DNA from: Neisseria lactamica
Lineage (GTDB): Bacteria; Pseudomonadota; Gammaproteobacteria; Burkholderiales; Neisseriaceae
Direction of reading: 5' to 3'
NCBI GenBank assembly: GCA_001067655.1
Contig: JUNU01000384.1
Span: 1-13,007 of the forward strand
Length of the DNA stretch: 13,007 nt
The notes under the pieces are model-generated. The model saw nothing but the letters and a program-made list of their open reading frames with translations, was not told the DNA's origin and did not search any database. The position numbers and the translations under genes are program-made. This document shows positions 1 to 5,932 of the stretch, one piece after another (position 1 is the stretch's first letter; each line of letters opens with the position of its first letter).

Positions 1-51
1 TACTGTCTGCGGCTTCGTCGCCTTGTCCTGATTTAAATTTAATCCACTATA
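1..51. mobile_element. Correia repeat (CREE/NEMIS), right half, cut by window edge
   Basis: The first 51 bases match the terminal half of a neisserial Correia repeat: an inner segment with CTGTCTGCGGCTTCGTCGCC, then an end reading TTAATCCACTATA, the reverse complement of the TATAGTGGATTAA end seen at the other edge of the window. Correia elements are non-coding miniature elements of roughly 100-155 bp that insert at TA. The final A also forms the first base of an uptake sequence. Recognition is from memory of the consensus, not from a search. Confidence 0.85.
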
Positions 52-74
52 GGTCGTCTGAAATTTCAGACGAC
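51..74. repeat. Two back-to-back DNA uptake sequences (palindrome)
   Basis: AGGTCGTCTGAA at 51-62 is followed directly by its inverted copy TTCAGACGAC at 65-74, giving an 11+11 bp palindrome with no loop. Inverted DUS pairs elsewhere in this window have 6-15 base loops and act as terminators. This pair is too tight for an ordinary hairpin and its right arm lacks the CCT that usually follows. It abuts the end of the Correia element. Confidence 0.8.
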
Positions 75-138
75 TTTACGAGAAAGAGTTGATAATGGTG
101 ATACGATATTTCTGTTCTGCTGCCAGTATATCTTGAGT

Positions 139-178
139 AAAACAAAAGACCGCTTCGTTTGTTGCGGTCTTTTGTTTT
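139..178. terminator. Strong terminator hairpin after rfbD
   Basis: A perfect 15 bp stem (139-153 with 164-178, AAAACAAAAGACCGC on the left arm) encloses a 10 base loop. A/T tracts flank both sides, so it can stop transcription from either direction. It lies 20 bases past the rfbD stop on the minus strand. Confidence 0.85.
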
Positions 179-197
179 ATACGGCAGAGGATGCTGA

Positions 198-1064
198 TTA
201 GTTATCCAGCTTGCCGATGATTTCATTTAACGCTTTTTGCCAATCGGATGCCTTGATGCCGCATTCTTTTTCTATTTTTTGGCAGTCCATAATGCTGTAA
301 GCAGGACGCGGGGCGGGTAGGGGGTATTGGTCGGTCGTGATGGCGTTCAGTTGCGGAATTTTAAAATGAGGGTCTTGCTGTTGTGCTGCTTGGAAAATGG
401 CTTGGGCAAATTCATACCATGTTACCGATTTATTGCCGCCGTAGTGATAAATACCCCGTGGGGCAACGGGTTGCTGCAGCAAAGTAATGATGGCTTGGGC
501 AAGGTCGCCGGCGTAGGTGGGGCAGCCTGTTTGGTCATGGACGATGGAGAGATTGTCTCTTTCTCCTGCCAGTCGGAGCATGGTTTTGACAAAGTTGTTG
601 CCGTATTCGCTGAATAACCATGAGGTACGGATGATGACGCTGTCCGGATTGGCTGCCAAGGCGAGTAGTTCGCCTGAGACTTTAGTGCGCCCATACACGC
701 TTTGCGGGTTGGTATAGTCTTGCTCTTTGTATGGGGTCTTGTTTGTGCCGTCGAACACATAGTCTGTAGAGATATGGATAAAGCGGGCTTGGCAGGCGCG
801 GGCGGCAGAGGCGAGGTTGTGGACGGCGGTGGCGTTGACGGCAAATGCGGTGCCGACATGGGCCTCTGCTTTATCGACTGCAGTAAAGGCCGCCGCGTTG
901 ACTATGGCGTCGGGTTGGAAGCTTTGAACCATATTGCGAACGGCTTCGGCATCGGTAATATCCAAGGATGCCGAATCAGTGGCAATCAATTCCCAATTTT
1001 CAGGCAGGCGGTCGCGGAAGCAGCGCGACAATTGTCCTTTTGAACCGGTTAATAGGGTTCGCAT
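198..1064 (-). CDS. rfbD: dTDP-4-dehydrorhamnose reductase (RmlD/RfbD)
   Basis: This cytoplasmic enzyme reduces dTDP-4-keto-L-rhamnose to dTDP-L-rhamnose with NAD(P)H, the last step of dTDP-rhamnose synthesis for surface polysaccharide. The 288 residues match the usual family length. Visible marks of the extended short-chain dehydrogenase fold are an N-terminal nucleotide-binding loop GSKGQL (residues 7-12), STDYVFDG (99-106), the catalytic YGRTK (Tyr124, Lys128), and the C-terminal RPAYSIMD (253-260) typical of RmlD. The start is supported by GAGGAGA six bases upstream. It is a single gene with its own terminator. Its pathway partner rfbC is about 11 kb away on the same strand, and rfbA/rfbB are not in the window, so no rml operon is visible here. 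Confidence 0.95.
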   Translation of the reverse strand: MRTLLTGSKGQLSRCFRDRLPENWELIATDSASLDITDAEAVRNMVQSFQPDAIVNAAAFTAVDKAEAHVGTAFAVNATAVHNLASAARACQARFIHISTDYVFDGTNKTPYKEQDYTNPQSVYGRTKVSGELLALAANPDSVIIRTSWLFSEYGNNFVKTMLRLAGERDNLSIVHDQTGCPTYAGDLAQAIITLLQQPVAPRGIYHYGGNKSVTWYEFAQAIFQAAQQQDPHFKIPQLNAITTDQYPLPAPRPAYSIMDCQKIEKECGIKASDWQKALNEIIGKLDN

Positions 1065-1085
1065 AGGGTGTCTCCTCGTTTGAAA

Positions 1086-1222
1086 GTTTTAAAAACGGTA
1101 TTGCCGAATCAAAAGGACGGCAATTGGAATGATTTGGGTGCGTGTCCGAATAAATATTTGGGAACGTAGAACATTACATTCAAGACAAAGCAGATTGGAA
1201 GGCAGTTTTAGCAGATGTTTAA
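1086..1222 (+). pseudogene. Possible decayed C-terminal coding fragment with one frameshift
   Basis: One plus-strand frame through 1086-1163 reads like real protein (including DGNWNDLGACPNKYLG) and then meets a stop at 1167. Switching frame near 1160-1163 continues with NVEHYIQDKADWKAVLADV and ends at a TAA at 1220-1222. Together they look like the C-terminus of a soluble protein broken by one frameshift. I do not recognise the family. There is no start codon or ribosome binding site, and the reading could be chance. Confidence 0.25.
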
Positions 1223-1293
1223 AACGCCAATAAGACCATTTTGTGAAATAGACCTTTTGCAAATTAAGGGTAGGATGTTTGCACTTTTCTATT

Positions 1294-1319
1294 TTCAGAC
1301 GACCAATTTCAGACGACCT
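1294..1319 (-). repeat. Two tandem DNA uptake sequences
   Basis: TTCAGACGAC at 1294-1303 and TTCAGACGACCT at 1308-1319 lie in the same orientation, 14 bases apart. Single or tandem DUS cannot form a terminator stem. Their likely role is binding by the competence pilin ComP during DNA uptake. Confidence 0.85.
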
Positions 1320-1533
1320 CCGCTTGTTTTTGAAAGAGATGGAAAGTCGGCTTGAGCCTGAATTCATGTTGATTTTTGCAGGAGGGCTGATAAAAGTCTG
1401 GTGCAGTACGGAATCTGTCAATGCCTGATATATTATAGTGCAAACTTCATGGGGATACCGATTATCTGAAAATAATTTTGTTTGTTTGATTTTTATCTGG
1501 GTAAGGGTAGCTTAGCGATATACTGTTTGGTGA

Positions 1534-1574
1534 TTTTCAGACGACCTCTTATGAAGATTGGGGTCGTCTGAAAA
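1534..1574. terminator. Inverted DUS pair, hairpin upstream of lemA-like gene
   Basis: A 13 bp perfect stem (TTTTCAGACGACC at 1534-1546 with its complement at 1562-1574) encloses a 15 base loop. Both arms carry the uptake sequence. It lies 33 bases before the LemA-like gene, so it would either insulate that gene or sit in its leader. No plus-strand gene immediately to the left needs it. Confidence 0.6.
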
Positions 1575-1607
1575 CTAAATACGGTAAGCAATGTTGAGTA
1601 ACGGAGT

Positions 1608-2204
1608 ATGTGGTTGATGTGGAAAAAATGGTGTCCGATAGTATTGGTCGCATTGGTAATAGGTATTGTCGGGCGCAGCTATTATGTGATGCATGCTCAA
1701 GCACAGGATATCAAACATGCTTGGGTGGAAGTGATGAAGCAATACGGTCAGCGTTCGGCATTGGTGTCCGATTTATCGAATGTCGTTAAGACGTATGCCG
1801 GCCCTGAAGAGGATATTTTGTTCAAGTTGTCTGACGTTCAAAGTCGGGCGGTCCGTATGAATCTGAATTTGGAGGAGGCTGCCAACCCGGCGAAATTGAA
1901 GCGTTTTCAGGAGGTTCAGGGAGAATTGAGCGGAATTTTGACGCAAATGACACTGATTTCAGACCATTATCCGCTTTTGGCGGAAAGCTTGGATTATCAG
2001 CGTCTGACTACGCGTCTTGAAGAGGCGGAAAACCGGATTAATCAAGCAAGGAGTAACTATATTCAGGCTGTCCGCACCTATAACGCTACGTTGAGGCGTT
2101 TCCCGCAAAGTATGACCGCGAAACTTTTTGGGCAGTATGTGCGGGCAAATTTCAGTATTGAGAACGAACGTGAAATTTCCAATGCGCAACGGGTGCAATT
2201 TTGA
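1608..2204 (+). CDS. LemA family membrane-anchored protein
   Basis: This 198-residue protein has a Trp/Lys-rich start, one hydrophobic segment at about residues 9-27 and then a helical domain with LemA family marks: an AWVEVMKQYGQRSALVSDL stretch (38-56), SHYPLLAE-like SDHYPLLAES (118-127), and ENRINQARSNYIQAVRTYN (141-159) followed by RRFPQSMTAKLFG (163-175). LemA proteins are anchored in the cytoplasmic membrane with a helical bundle outside. Their function is unclear; they often neighbour TPM-domain or HtpX proteins, but neither is present here. The start is uncertain: GGAG lies only one base before the first ATG (1608), while the second ATG (1617), giving MWKKW, has better spacing. It is followed by a DUS terminator and appears monocistronic. 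Confidence 0.85.
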   Translation: MWLMWKKWCPIVLVALVIGIVGRSYYVMHAQAQDIKHAWVEVMKQYGQRSALVSDLSNVVKTYAGPEEDILFKLSDVQSRAVRMNLNLEEAANPAKLKRFQEVQGELSGILTQMTLISDHYPLLAESLDYQRLTTRLEEAENRINQARSNYIQAVRTYNATLRRFPQSMTAKLFGQYVRANFSIENEREISNAQRVQF

Positions 2205-2239
2205 TACAGTTTAGCAGCCAATGGATTTGAGTGGTACTC

Positions 2240-2281
2240 AAAAGGGTCGTCTGAAAATATGCAGTTTCAGACGACCCTTTT
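2240..2281. terminator. Inverted DUS terminator after lemA-like gene
   Basis: A perfect 17 bp stem (2240-2256 with 2265-2281) encloses an 8 base loop. Both arms contain GTCGTCTGAA and the A/T tails give a T-run in either direction. It starts 36 bases after the LemA-like stop. Confidence 0.9.
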
Positions 2282-2792
2282 GTCATTTTGCAACGAATTA
2301 TTGTTTATTAATCAAGATTGGTATAGTTTTCTGATTTATCTGTTTGATTTGTAAAGATAAAATTTTAGTGTAAAAATATTTAAATTATATTCAGATGTCA
2401 AAATGGCTGGTAAAACGATAAAGTATTGATAGGTAAGGAAGGAAGGAAGATTTCCAATTGAATTAAAACCAAGCGGAATTGAGTAAAAACTAGCAATTTT
2501 TAAAAAACCATTGAAATATATGAATAATATTTCAATTGCGTATTGTTTTTTCATTTGATTAAAATAATCATAATATTGCATTTTTGAGGAAATAATAAAG
2601 GTAGTTTCCAATGTAATATTGTTCATTCTCATGGAAAAATTAGTTTCCACTTATCCCAAATTTATACCGTTAGCGACGAGAATGTAAGTTTTCTGCGAAA
2701 TATCACTAAAATAACAATGTAGGCAGTTTGGCTGGCCTGTATTTTTGTCAAAAGGCCTATGCTTCTTAATTATATTCTGGGAGTGATTTATT
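2282..2792. other. AT-rich gene-free stretch upstream of RTX gene
   Basis: About 510 bases of strongly AT-rich sequence with no supported gene. It contains a short (GGAA)n-like run near 2440 and a possible -35 element TTGTCA at 2745-2750, but no well-spaced -10 that leaves room for the ribosome binding site. Its length and base composition suggest a regulatory or horizontally acquired leader for the RTX gene. The open frame on the minus strand here looks like chance. Confidence 0.5.
2779..2783 (+). promoter_or_regulatory. Ribosome binding site of RTX gene
   Basis: GGGAG ends nine bases before the ATG at 2793. This fixes the start and makes a longer N-terminus with a classical signal peptide unlikely. 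Confidence 0.7.
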
Positions 2793-4229
2793 ATGACTTA
2801 TCATTATGGCGGCTACTCATCCAAAGGCCACTTCAACGCATATTGCCCTCCGGTCAAACCGTACAATCCTTACTGCCCACCGAGCCATGGCGGTTTCGGT
2901 TACAAAGGCGGTTTCCATAACTACGGTTCTTCACACGGCTTCAAAATGCCTCACGGCAAATTCGGTCATGGCGCCTACTGCCCTCCGCCGAAACCTGCGT
3001 ACAAATGCATCATCATCGATTTCAACTGTAACCCGGGTAAACCTTATTACCCTAAACCGGCTCCAAAACCGGTTCCTCCAAAGCATGTTGATCCTTACTG
3101 CCCACCGGTTGAGCCAAAACCACAACCTCAACCCCACCCACAACCCCAACCTAAGCCGCAGCCACAACCTCAGCCGCAGCCTAAACCCCAACCGCAGCCT
3201 CAACCGCAGCCGCAACCTAAACCACAACCAAAACCGCAGCCTAAACCTAACGACAAAGACTGCAAAGATTGCGTTGATGACCAAAACCAACAAAATACTT
3301 ACGGCCATGACGACAAAAATCCGGGTAACATTATCCATGTCGATGGTTCAACCAAAGATAAAGACGGTCTGACCAAAACCGTAGGTACTGATAAGAAAGA
3401 TACCATTTACGGTACAGGCGGTGATGACGTTATCTACGGTGGCGACGGTGCTGACGTGATTTACGGTGGTGACGGTAACGACACTCTGCAAGGTGACAAC
3501 AACGGTGACTCCCTGTACGGTCAAGGCGGTAAAGACTACCTGCAAGGCGGTGACGGTAATGACTACCTGAACGGCGGTTCTGACGCTGACATCATGCGCG
3601 GTGGTGATGGTAATGACGTTTACTTTGTTGACCACAAAGGCGACCAAGTTATCGAATACGGTAATGCTAACGGCGGTATCGATACCGTTCGCAGCGTAAT
3701 CGACTACACCCTGACTGACAACGTTGAACACCTGTTCTTGCAAGGTTCCGGCAACATCAACGGTACCGGTAACGCTCTGAACAACGACATCAACGGCAAC
3801 TCCGGCAACAACCACCTGTACGGCTTGGCAGGCGATGATTGCCTGGTTGGTAAAGACGGTAACGACTACCTCGACGGCGGCATCGGCAACGATGTCCTGA
3901 TCGGCGGTACCGGCGACGATACCTACTTCTTCGATAAAGGTTACGGTCGCGACACCATCCAAGACGAAAGCGGTAACGATACCCTGCAATTCGGCAAAGG
4001 TATTTCTGCTTCCGACGTGTTGTTGAGCAAAACAGGCAACAGCCTGACCGTATCTGTCGGCGGCGGTGACACTGTTACCATTGACGACTGGTTCTCCGGT
4101 AACAACCATAAGATCGAAAACTTCAAGTTTGCCGATGGCAGCACTTACGAAGTAACCGGTCATGGCGATTACTACTCTCTGTCAGCTGTAAACAGTATCC
4201 AACAACAAACCCAAGTTCCTAGCATCTAA
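2793..4229 (+). CDS. RTX calcium-binding protein with Tyr/Cys-rich head and Pro-Gln stalk
   Basis: This 478-residue protein has three parts. Residues 1-105 are rich in Gly, His and Tyr with four YCPP motifs (Cys18, 28, 63, 103). Residues 108-152 are almost pure PQ/PK repeats. A KDCKDC linker (155-160) leads to RTX nonapeptides (GGxGxDxxx) at about 208-277 and 344-376, separated by a beta segment. Residues about 404-455 (ASDVLL, TIDDWF, IENFKFADG) match the haemolysin-type calcium-binding related domain. There is no N-terminal signal peptide; RTX proteins usually leave through a type I system using a C-terminal signal, so export to the surface or medium is likely. No toxin, protease or transporter component is present here. 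Codon use is strongly biased (GGT, GAC, AAC, CTG), suggesting high expression. Nine cysteines are unusual for an RTX protein. A function cannot be assigned. Confidence 0.88.
   Translation: MTYHYGGYSSKGHFNAYCPPVKPYNPYCPPSHGGFGYKGGFHNYGSSHGFKMPHGKFGHGAYCPPPKPAYKCIIIDFNCNPGKPYYPKPAPKPVPPKHVDPYCPPVEPKPQPQPHPQPQPKPQPQPQPQPKPQPQPQPQPQPKPQPKPQPKPNDKDCKDCVDDQNQQNTYGHDDKNPGNIIHVDGSTKDKDGLTKTVGTDKKDTIYGTGGDDVIYGGDGADVIYGGDGNDTLQGDNNGDSLYGQGGKDYLQGGDGNDYLNGGSDADIMRGGDGNDVYFVDHKGDQVIEYGNANGGIDTVRSVIDYTLTDNVEHLFLQGSGNINGTGNALNNDINGNSGNNHLYGLAGDDCLVGKDGNDYLDGGIGNDVLIGGTGDDTYFFDKGYGRDTIQDESGNDTLQFGKGISASDVLLSKTGNSLTVSVGGGDTVTIDDWFSGNNHKIENFKFADGSTYEVTGHGDYYSLSAVNSIQQQTQVPSI
3114..3248 (+). repeat. Pro-Gln / Pro-Lys dipeptide repeat tract
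   Basis: A low-complexity run of CCN-CAR and CCN-AAR codons encodes residues 108-152. The unit is six bases, so gain or loss of units keeps the reading frame and would change stalk length between strains. Third positions vary, which limits simple slippage. Confidence 0.9.
3414..3623 (+). repeat. RTX nonapeptide repeats, block 1
   Basis: About seven to eight tandem copies of the GGxGxDxUx calcium-binding repeat (for example GGDGADVIY, GGDGNDTLQ, GGDGNDYLN) lie at residues 208-277. A second, shorter block is at 3822-3920 (residues 344-376). Such repeats fold into a parallel beta-roll when bound to calcium outside the cell. Confidence 0.9.
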
Positions 4230-4258
4230 TCTCTGATTAGCTATACTTAGGATTGATA

Positions 4259-4307
4259 AGGTCGTTTGAAAGCGTCTGCATCCGTGCAAAGCGTTTTCAG
4301 ACGACCT
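4259..4307. terminator. DUS-derived terminator after RTX gene, one arm mutated
   Basis: The right arm (TTTTCAGACGACCT, 4294-4307) is an intact uptake sequence. The left arm (AGGTCGTTTGAAA, 4259-4271) has one C-to-T change in the uptake core. In RNA that position still pairs as G-U, so the hairpin survives while one uptake site is lost. A T-rich run follows. Confidence 0.75.
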
Positions 4308-4321
4308 ATTTTGTAAACAAT

Positions 4322-4351
4322 CTGACCCAAAAATCCAAATTCGGATAAAAT
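4322..4351 (+). promoter_or_regulatory. Putative promoter of purC
   Basis: CTGACC (4322-4327) and TAAAAT (4346-4351) with 18 base spacing resemble a sigma-70 promoter. They lie between the RTX terminator and purC, giving a leader of about 40 bases. I see no recognisable purine riboswitch. Confidence 0.4.
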
Positions 4352-4396
4352 AACGGAATCCTGTTTAAACCGAGTCAGCGAAGGGAGAAACCCGAA

Positions 4397-5257
4397 ATGT
4401 CCGAAATTAACTTGAAAAAGATTTACTCCGGAAAAGTGCGAGATTTATACGAAATCGACAGCAAGCGCATGTTGATGGTCGCATCCGACCGATTGTCTGC
4501 ATTTGATGTGATTTTAGACAATCCGATTCCGAGGAAAGGAGAAATTCTGACGCAGATTTCCAATTTCTGGTTTAAAAAACTGGCGCATATCATGCCCAAT
4601 CATTTTACCGGCGACACGGTTTATGACGTGTTGCCTGAACATGAAGCCAAAGCCATTGAGAAACGTGCGGTTGTCGCCAAGAAACTGACCCCTGTCAAAG
4701 TAGAGGCGATTGTGCGCGGTTATTTAGCGGGCAGCGGGTGGAAAGATTACCAAAAAAACGGTTCTGTCTGCGGCATCAAACTTCCCGAAGGGGTGAAAGA
4801 AGCGCAGCAGCTTCCGGAAGTGATTTTTACTCCGTCCACCAAAGCTGCCGTCGGCGATCATGATGAAAATATCAGTTTTGAAGAATGTGAACGCATTATC
4901 GGTAAAGAGCTGGCGGCTGAGGTACGCGCTAAAGCGATTCAGCTTTATACGGAAGCCGCAGAATATGCAAAATCACGTGGTATCATCATATGCGATACCA
5001 AATTCGAATTTGGGCTGGATGAAAACGGTACGTTAACCCTAATGGATGAAGTACTGACGCCCGATTCCAGCCGCTTTTGGCCAGCGGATCAATATCAAGT
5101 CGGCACCAATCCGCCATCTTTTGACAAGCAATTTGTTCGAGATTGGTTGGAGCAAAGCGGTTGGAACAAGAAAGCCCCCGCGCCGGAAGTCCCTAGTGAT
5201 GTTATTCAGAAAACAGTTGATAAATATCGGGAAGCATTAAATTTATTGACGGAATAA
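4397..5257 (+). CDS. purC: SAICAR synthetase (PurC)
   Basis: Phosphoribosylaminoimidazole-succinocarboxamide synthase joins CAIR and aspartate with ATP in de novo purine synthesis, in the cytoplasm. The 286 residues include the N-terminal KIYSGKVRDLYE ATP-binding segment (8-19), SDRLSAFDVI (31-40), the EAIVRGYLAGSGW region, TPSTKAAVGDHDENIS (the first family signature) and LMDEVLTPDSSRFW (the second signature). The length fits the longer PurC subgroup with a C-terminal extension rather than the 237-residue E. coli type. AAGGGAG nine bases upstream supports the start. It is a single gene between terminators with its own putative promoter. Confidence 0.97.
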   Translation: MSEINLKKIYSGKVRDLYEIDSKRMLMVASDRLSAFDVILDNPIPRKGEILTQISNFWFKKLAHIMPNHFTGDTVYDVLPEHEAKAIEKRAVVAKKLTPVKVEAIVRGYLAGSGWKDYQKNGSVCGIKLPEGVKEAQQLPEVIFTPSTKAAVGDHDENISFEECERIIGKELAAEVRAKAIQLYTEAAEYAKSRGIIICDTKFEFGLDENGTLTLMDEVLTPDSSRFWPADQYQVGTNPPSFDKQFVRDWLEQSGWNKKAPAPEVPSDVIQKTVDKYREALNLLTE

Positions 5258-5264
5258 TATAAAA

Positions 5265-5305
5265 ACGGACTGGCGCTACCCAATCAGGTCAGTCCGTCTT
5301 TATTT
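5265..5305 (+). terminator. Terminator after purC
   Basis: An 8 bp stem (ACGGACTG at 5265-5272 with CAGTCCGT at 5290-5297) with a 17 base loop is followed by CTTTATTTT. It starts 8 bases after the purC stop. Unlike most terminators here it contains no uptake sequence. Confidence 0.75.
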
Positions 5306-5444
5306 TCCGATTAAAGAATAAAATCATAAATTTACAAAAATCCTCTATTCATCAACGGCTAAAGCATCTATGATGTGTCTCATAGCATCTCACAATAACT
5401 GTACTGTATTTTATTTGAAAAAATAAATGGTATAGGTAGGGCAT

Positions 5445-5461
5445 CCGGTTTGTAGAACCGG
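5445..5461 (+). other. Small hairpin upstream of short ORF
   Basis: CCGGTT and AACCGG form a 6 bp stem with a 5 base loop, 34 bases before the short ORF at 5496. With the terminator at 5626-5654 it could define a compact transcript. It may also be chance. Confidence 0.4.
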
Positions 5462-5495
5462 GAATAATCCAAATAATAGAAAAAGAAAGGAAATA

Positions 5496-5594
5496 ATGAT
5501 GCAACATCGTAGACGATTGGCTATCTTTCAAGCCGCAAAACGTGCTTCGTTCACTGGAAAACCAGTTGCACTGACTACACCGCAAGCACGCTAA
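5496..5594 (+). CDS. Candidate small basic protein, 32 aa
   Basis: An ORF with two consecutive ATG codons encodes a basic peptide: MMQHRRRLAIF at the start, then AAKRASFTGKPVALTTPQAR. AAAGAAAGGA lies about six bases before the first ATG and is a good ribosome binding site. A clear terminator (5626-5654) follows 32 bases after the stop, and nothing else between the purC terminator and this one explains it. I do not recognise the peptide. It could be a real small protein, a leader peptide or part of a small RNA. No convincing promoter was found. Confidence 0.45.
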   Translation: MMQHRRRLAIFQAAKRASFTGKPVALTTPQAR

Positions 5595-5625
5595 GGAATA
5601 ATGCTGAGATTCCTACCAATATTTT

Positions 5626-5654
5626 AAGACCGCCCGCTTTTTCGGACGGTCTTT
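5626..5654 (+). terminator. Terminator after the small ORF
   Basis: AAGACCG (5626-5632) pairs with CGGTCTT (5647-5653), with a further CCG/CGG inside, and is followed by a T-rich run. It is good evidence that something is transcribed rightward from the region just upstream. Confidence 0.8.
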
Positions 5655-5708
5655 AGTTTTTTGTATTGTTTAAAATGTGCTGCAATATCGCATGAGACGG
5701 AGAGATGA

Positions 5709-5765
5709 ATGAAATTCGAATCAGAGTTGCCGTCTAAATTTAAAAAAGAATTTCTGAGAGGGTAA
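5709..5765 (+). CDS. Candidate micro-ORF, 18 aa
   Basis: The ORF reads MKFESELPSKFKKEFLRG and stops at 5763-5765. GGAG ends six bases before the ATG, good ribosome binding spacing. The next ORF starts three bases after its stop, so the two could be translationally coupled. The overlapping earlier ATG at 5705 gives only ten codons. The peptide is unknown to me and at this size chance is a serious alternative. Confidence 0.25.
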   Translation: MKFESELPSKFKKEFLRG

Positions 5766-5768
5766 AGT

Positions 5769-5831
5769 ATGAGCCTCATCTCTACGGTTCGTAACTTCGC
5801 CATCTTGTTCAAATTCTTGCTCATTTGCTAA
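5769..5831 (+). CDS. Candidate micro-ORF, 20 aa, hydrophobic C-terminus
   Basis: It starts three bases after the previous micro-ORF, preceded by GAGAGGG about six bases upstream. The peptide begins MSLISTVRN and ends in a hydrophobic FAILFKFLLIC stretch that could sit in a membrane. A DUS terminator follows 28 bases after the stop. The family is unknown and it may be chance. Confidence 0.25.
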   Translation: MSLISTVRNFAILFKFLLIC

Positions 5832-5859
5832 AGGCAAGTTGGTGCTTTGGAAAGATTAA

Positions 5860-5905
5860 AAAGGTCGTCTGAAAACTGTTGAATACAGGTTTTCAGACGA
5901 CCTTT
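5860..5905. terminator. Inverted DUS terminator after icd
   Basis: A 17 bp perfect stem (5860-5876 with 5889-5905) encloses a 12 base loop. Both arms carry AGGTCGTCTGAA. It lies 27 bases past the icd stop (minus strand) and would also end rightward transcription from the micro-ORF region. Confidence 0.9.
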
Positions 5906-5932
5906 CATGTTTACAGCTTTATCTTAATGCTT

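Larger units (their letters stand above)
1065..1607. other. Gene-poor intergenic stretch between rfbD and lemA-like gene
   Basis: No convincing intact gene is present in these roughly 540 bases. They hold a possible decayed coding fragment (1086-1222), two tandem uptake sequences (1294-1319), an inverted DUS pair (1534-1574) and presumably the divergent promoters for rfbD (leftward) and the LemA-like gene (rightward). I could not assign either promoter with confidence. An AGACCTTTTGCAAA string near 1250 resembles the end of neisserial IS5-type elements but has no partner. Confidence 0.6.
5258..5932. other. Stretch without a large gene between purC and icd
   Basis: No gene above 60 codons is supported in these 675 bases. 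They contain the purC terminator, a small hairpin (5445-5461), a 32-codon candidate ORF with its own terminator (5496-5654), two very short tandem ORFs with plausible ribosome binding sites (5709-5831) and the DUS terminator shared by convergent transcription into icd (5860-5905). Confidence 0.6.

Noticed and set aside
1246..1270. AGACCTTTTGCAAA string resembling the end of a neisserial IS5-type element
   Set aside because: Only one short end-like match, no transposase, no second inverted repeat or target duplication.
1089..1421. 110-codon minus-strand ORF between rfbD and the LemA-like gene
   Set aside because: It reads straight through two uptake sequences (repeated GRLK/RSSE) and has no recognisable domain.
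2336..2650. 104-codon minus-strand ORF in the AT-rich stretch
   Set aside because: GTG start, Phe/Ile/Tyr-rich composition as expected by chance in AT-rich DNA, weak ribosome binding site; no evidence of a gene.
3348..4163. Long minus-strand ORF (271 codons) opposite the RTX repeats
   Set aside because: It mirrors the repetitive GGT/GAC codons of the RTX gene, giving a Val/Thr/Ala-rich translation with no domain; there is no independent start signal.
5624..5824. 66-codon minus-strand ORF between purC and icd
   Set aside because: It runs through a strong terminator and has no ribosome binding site.
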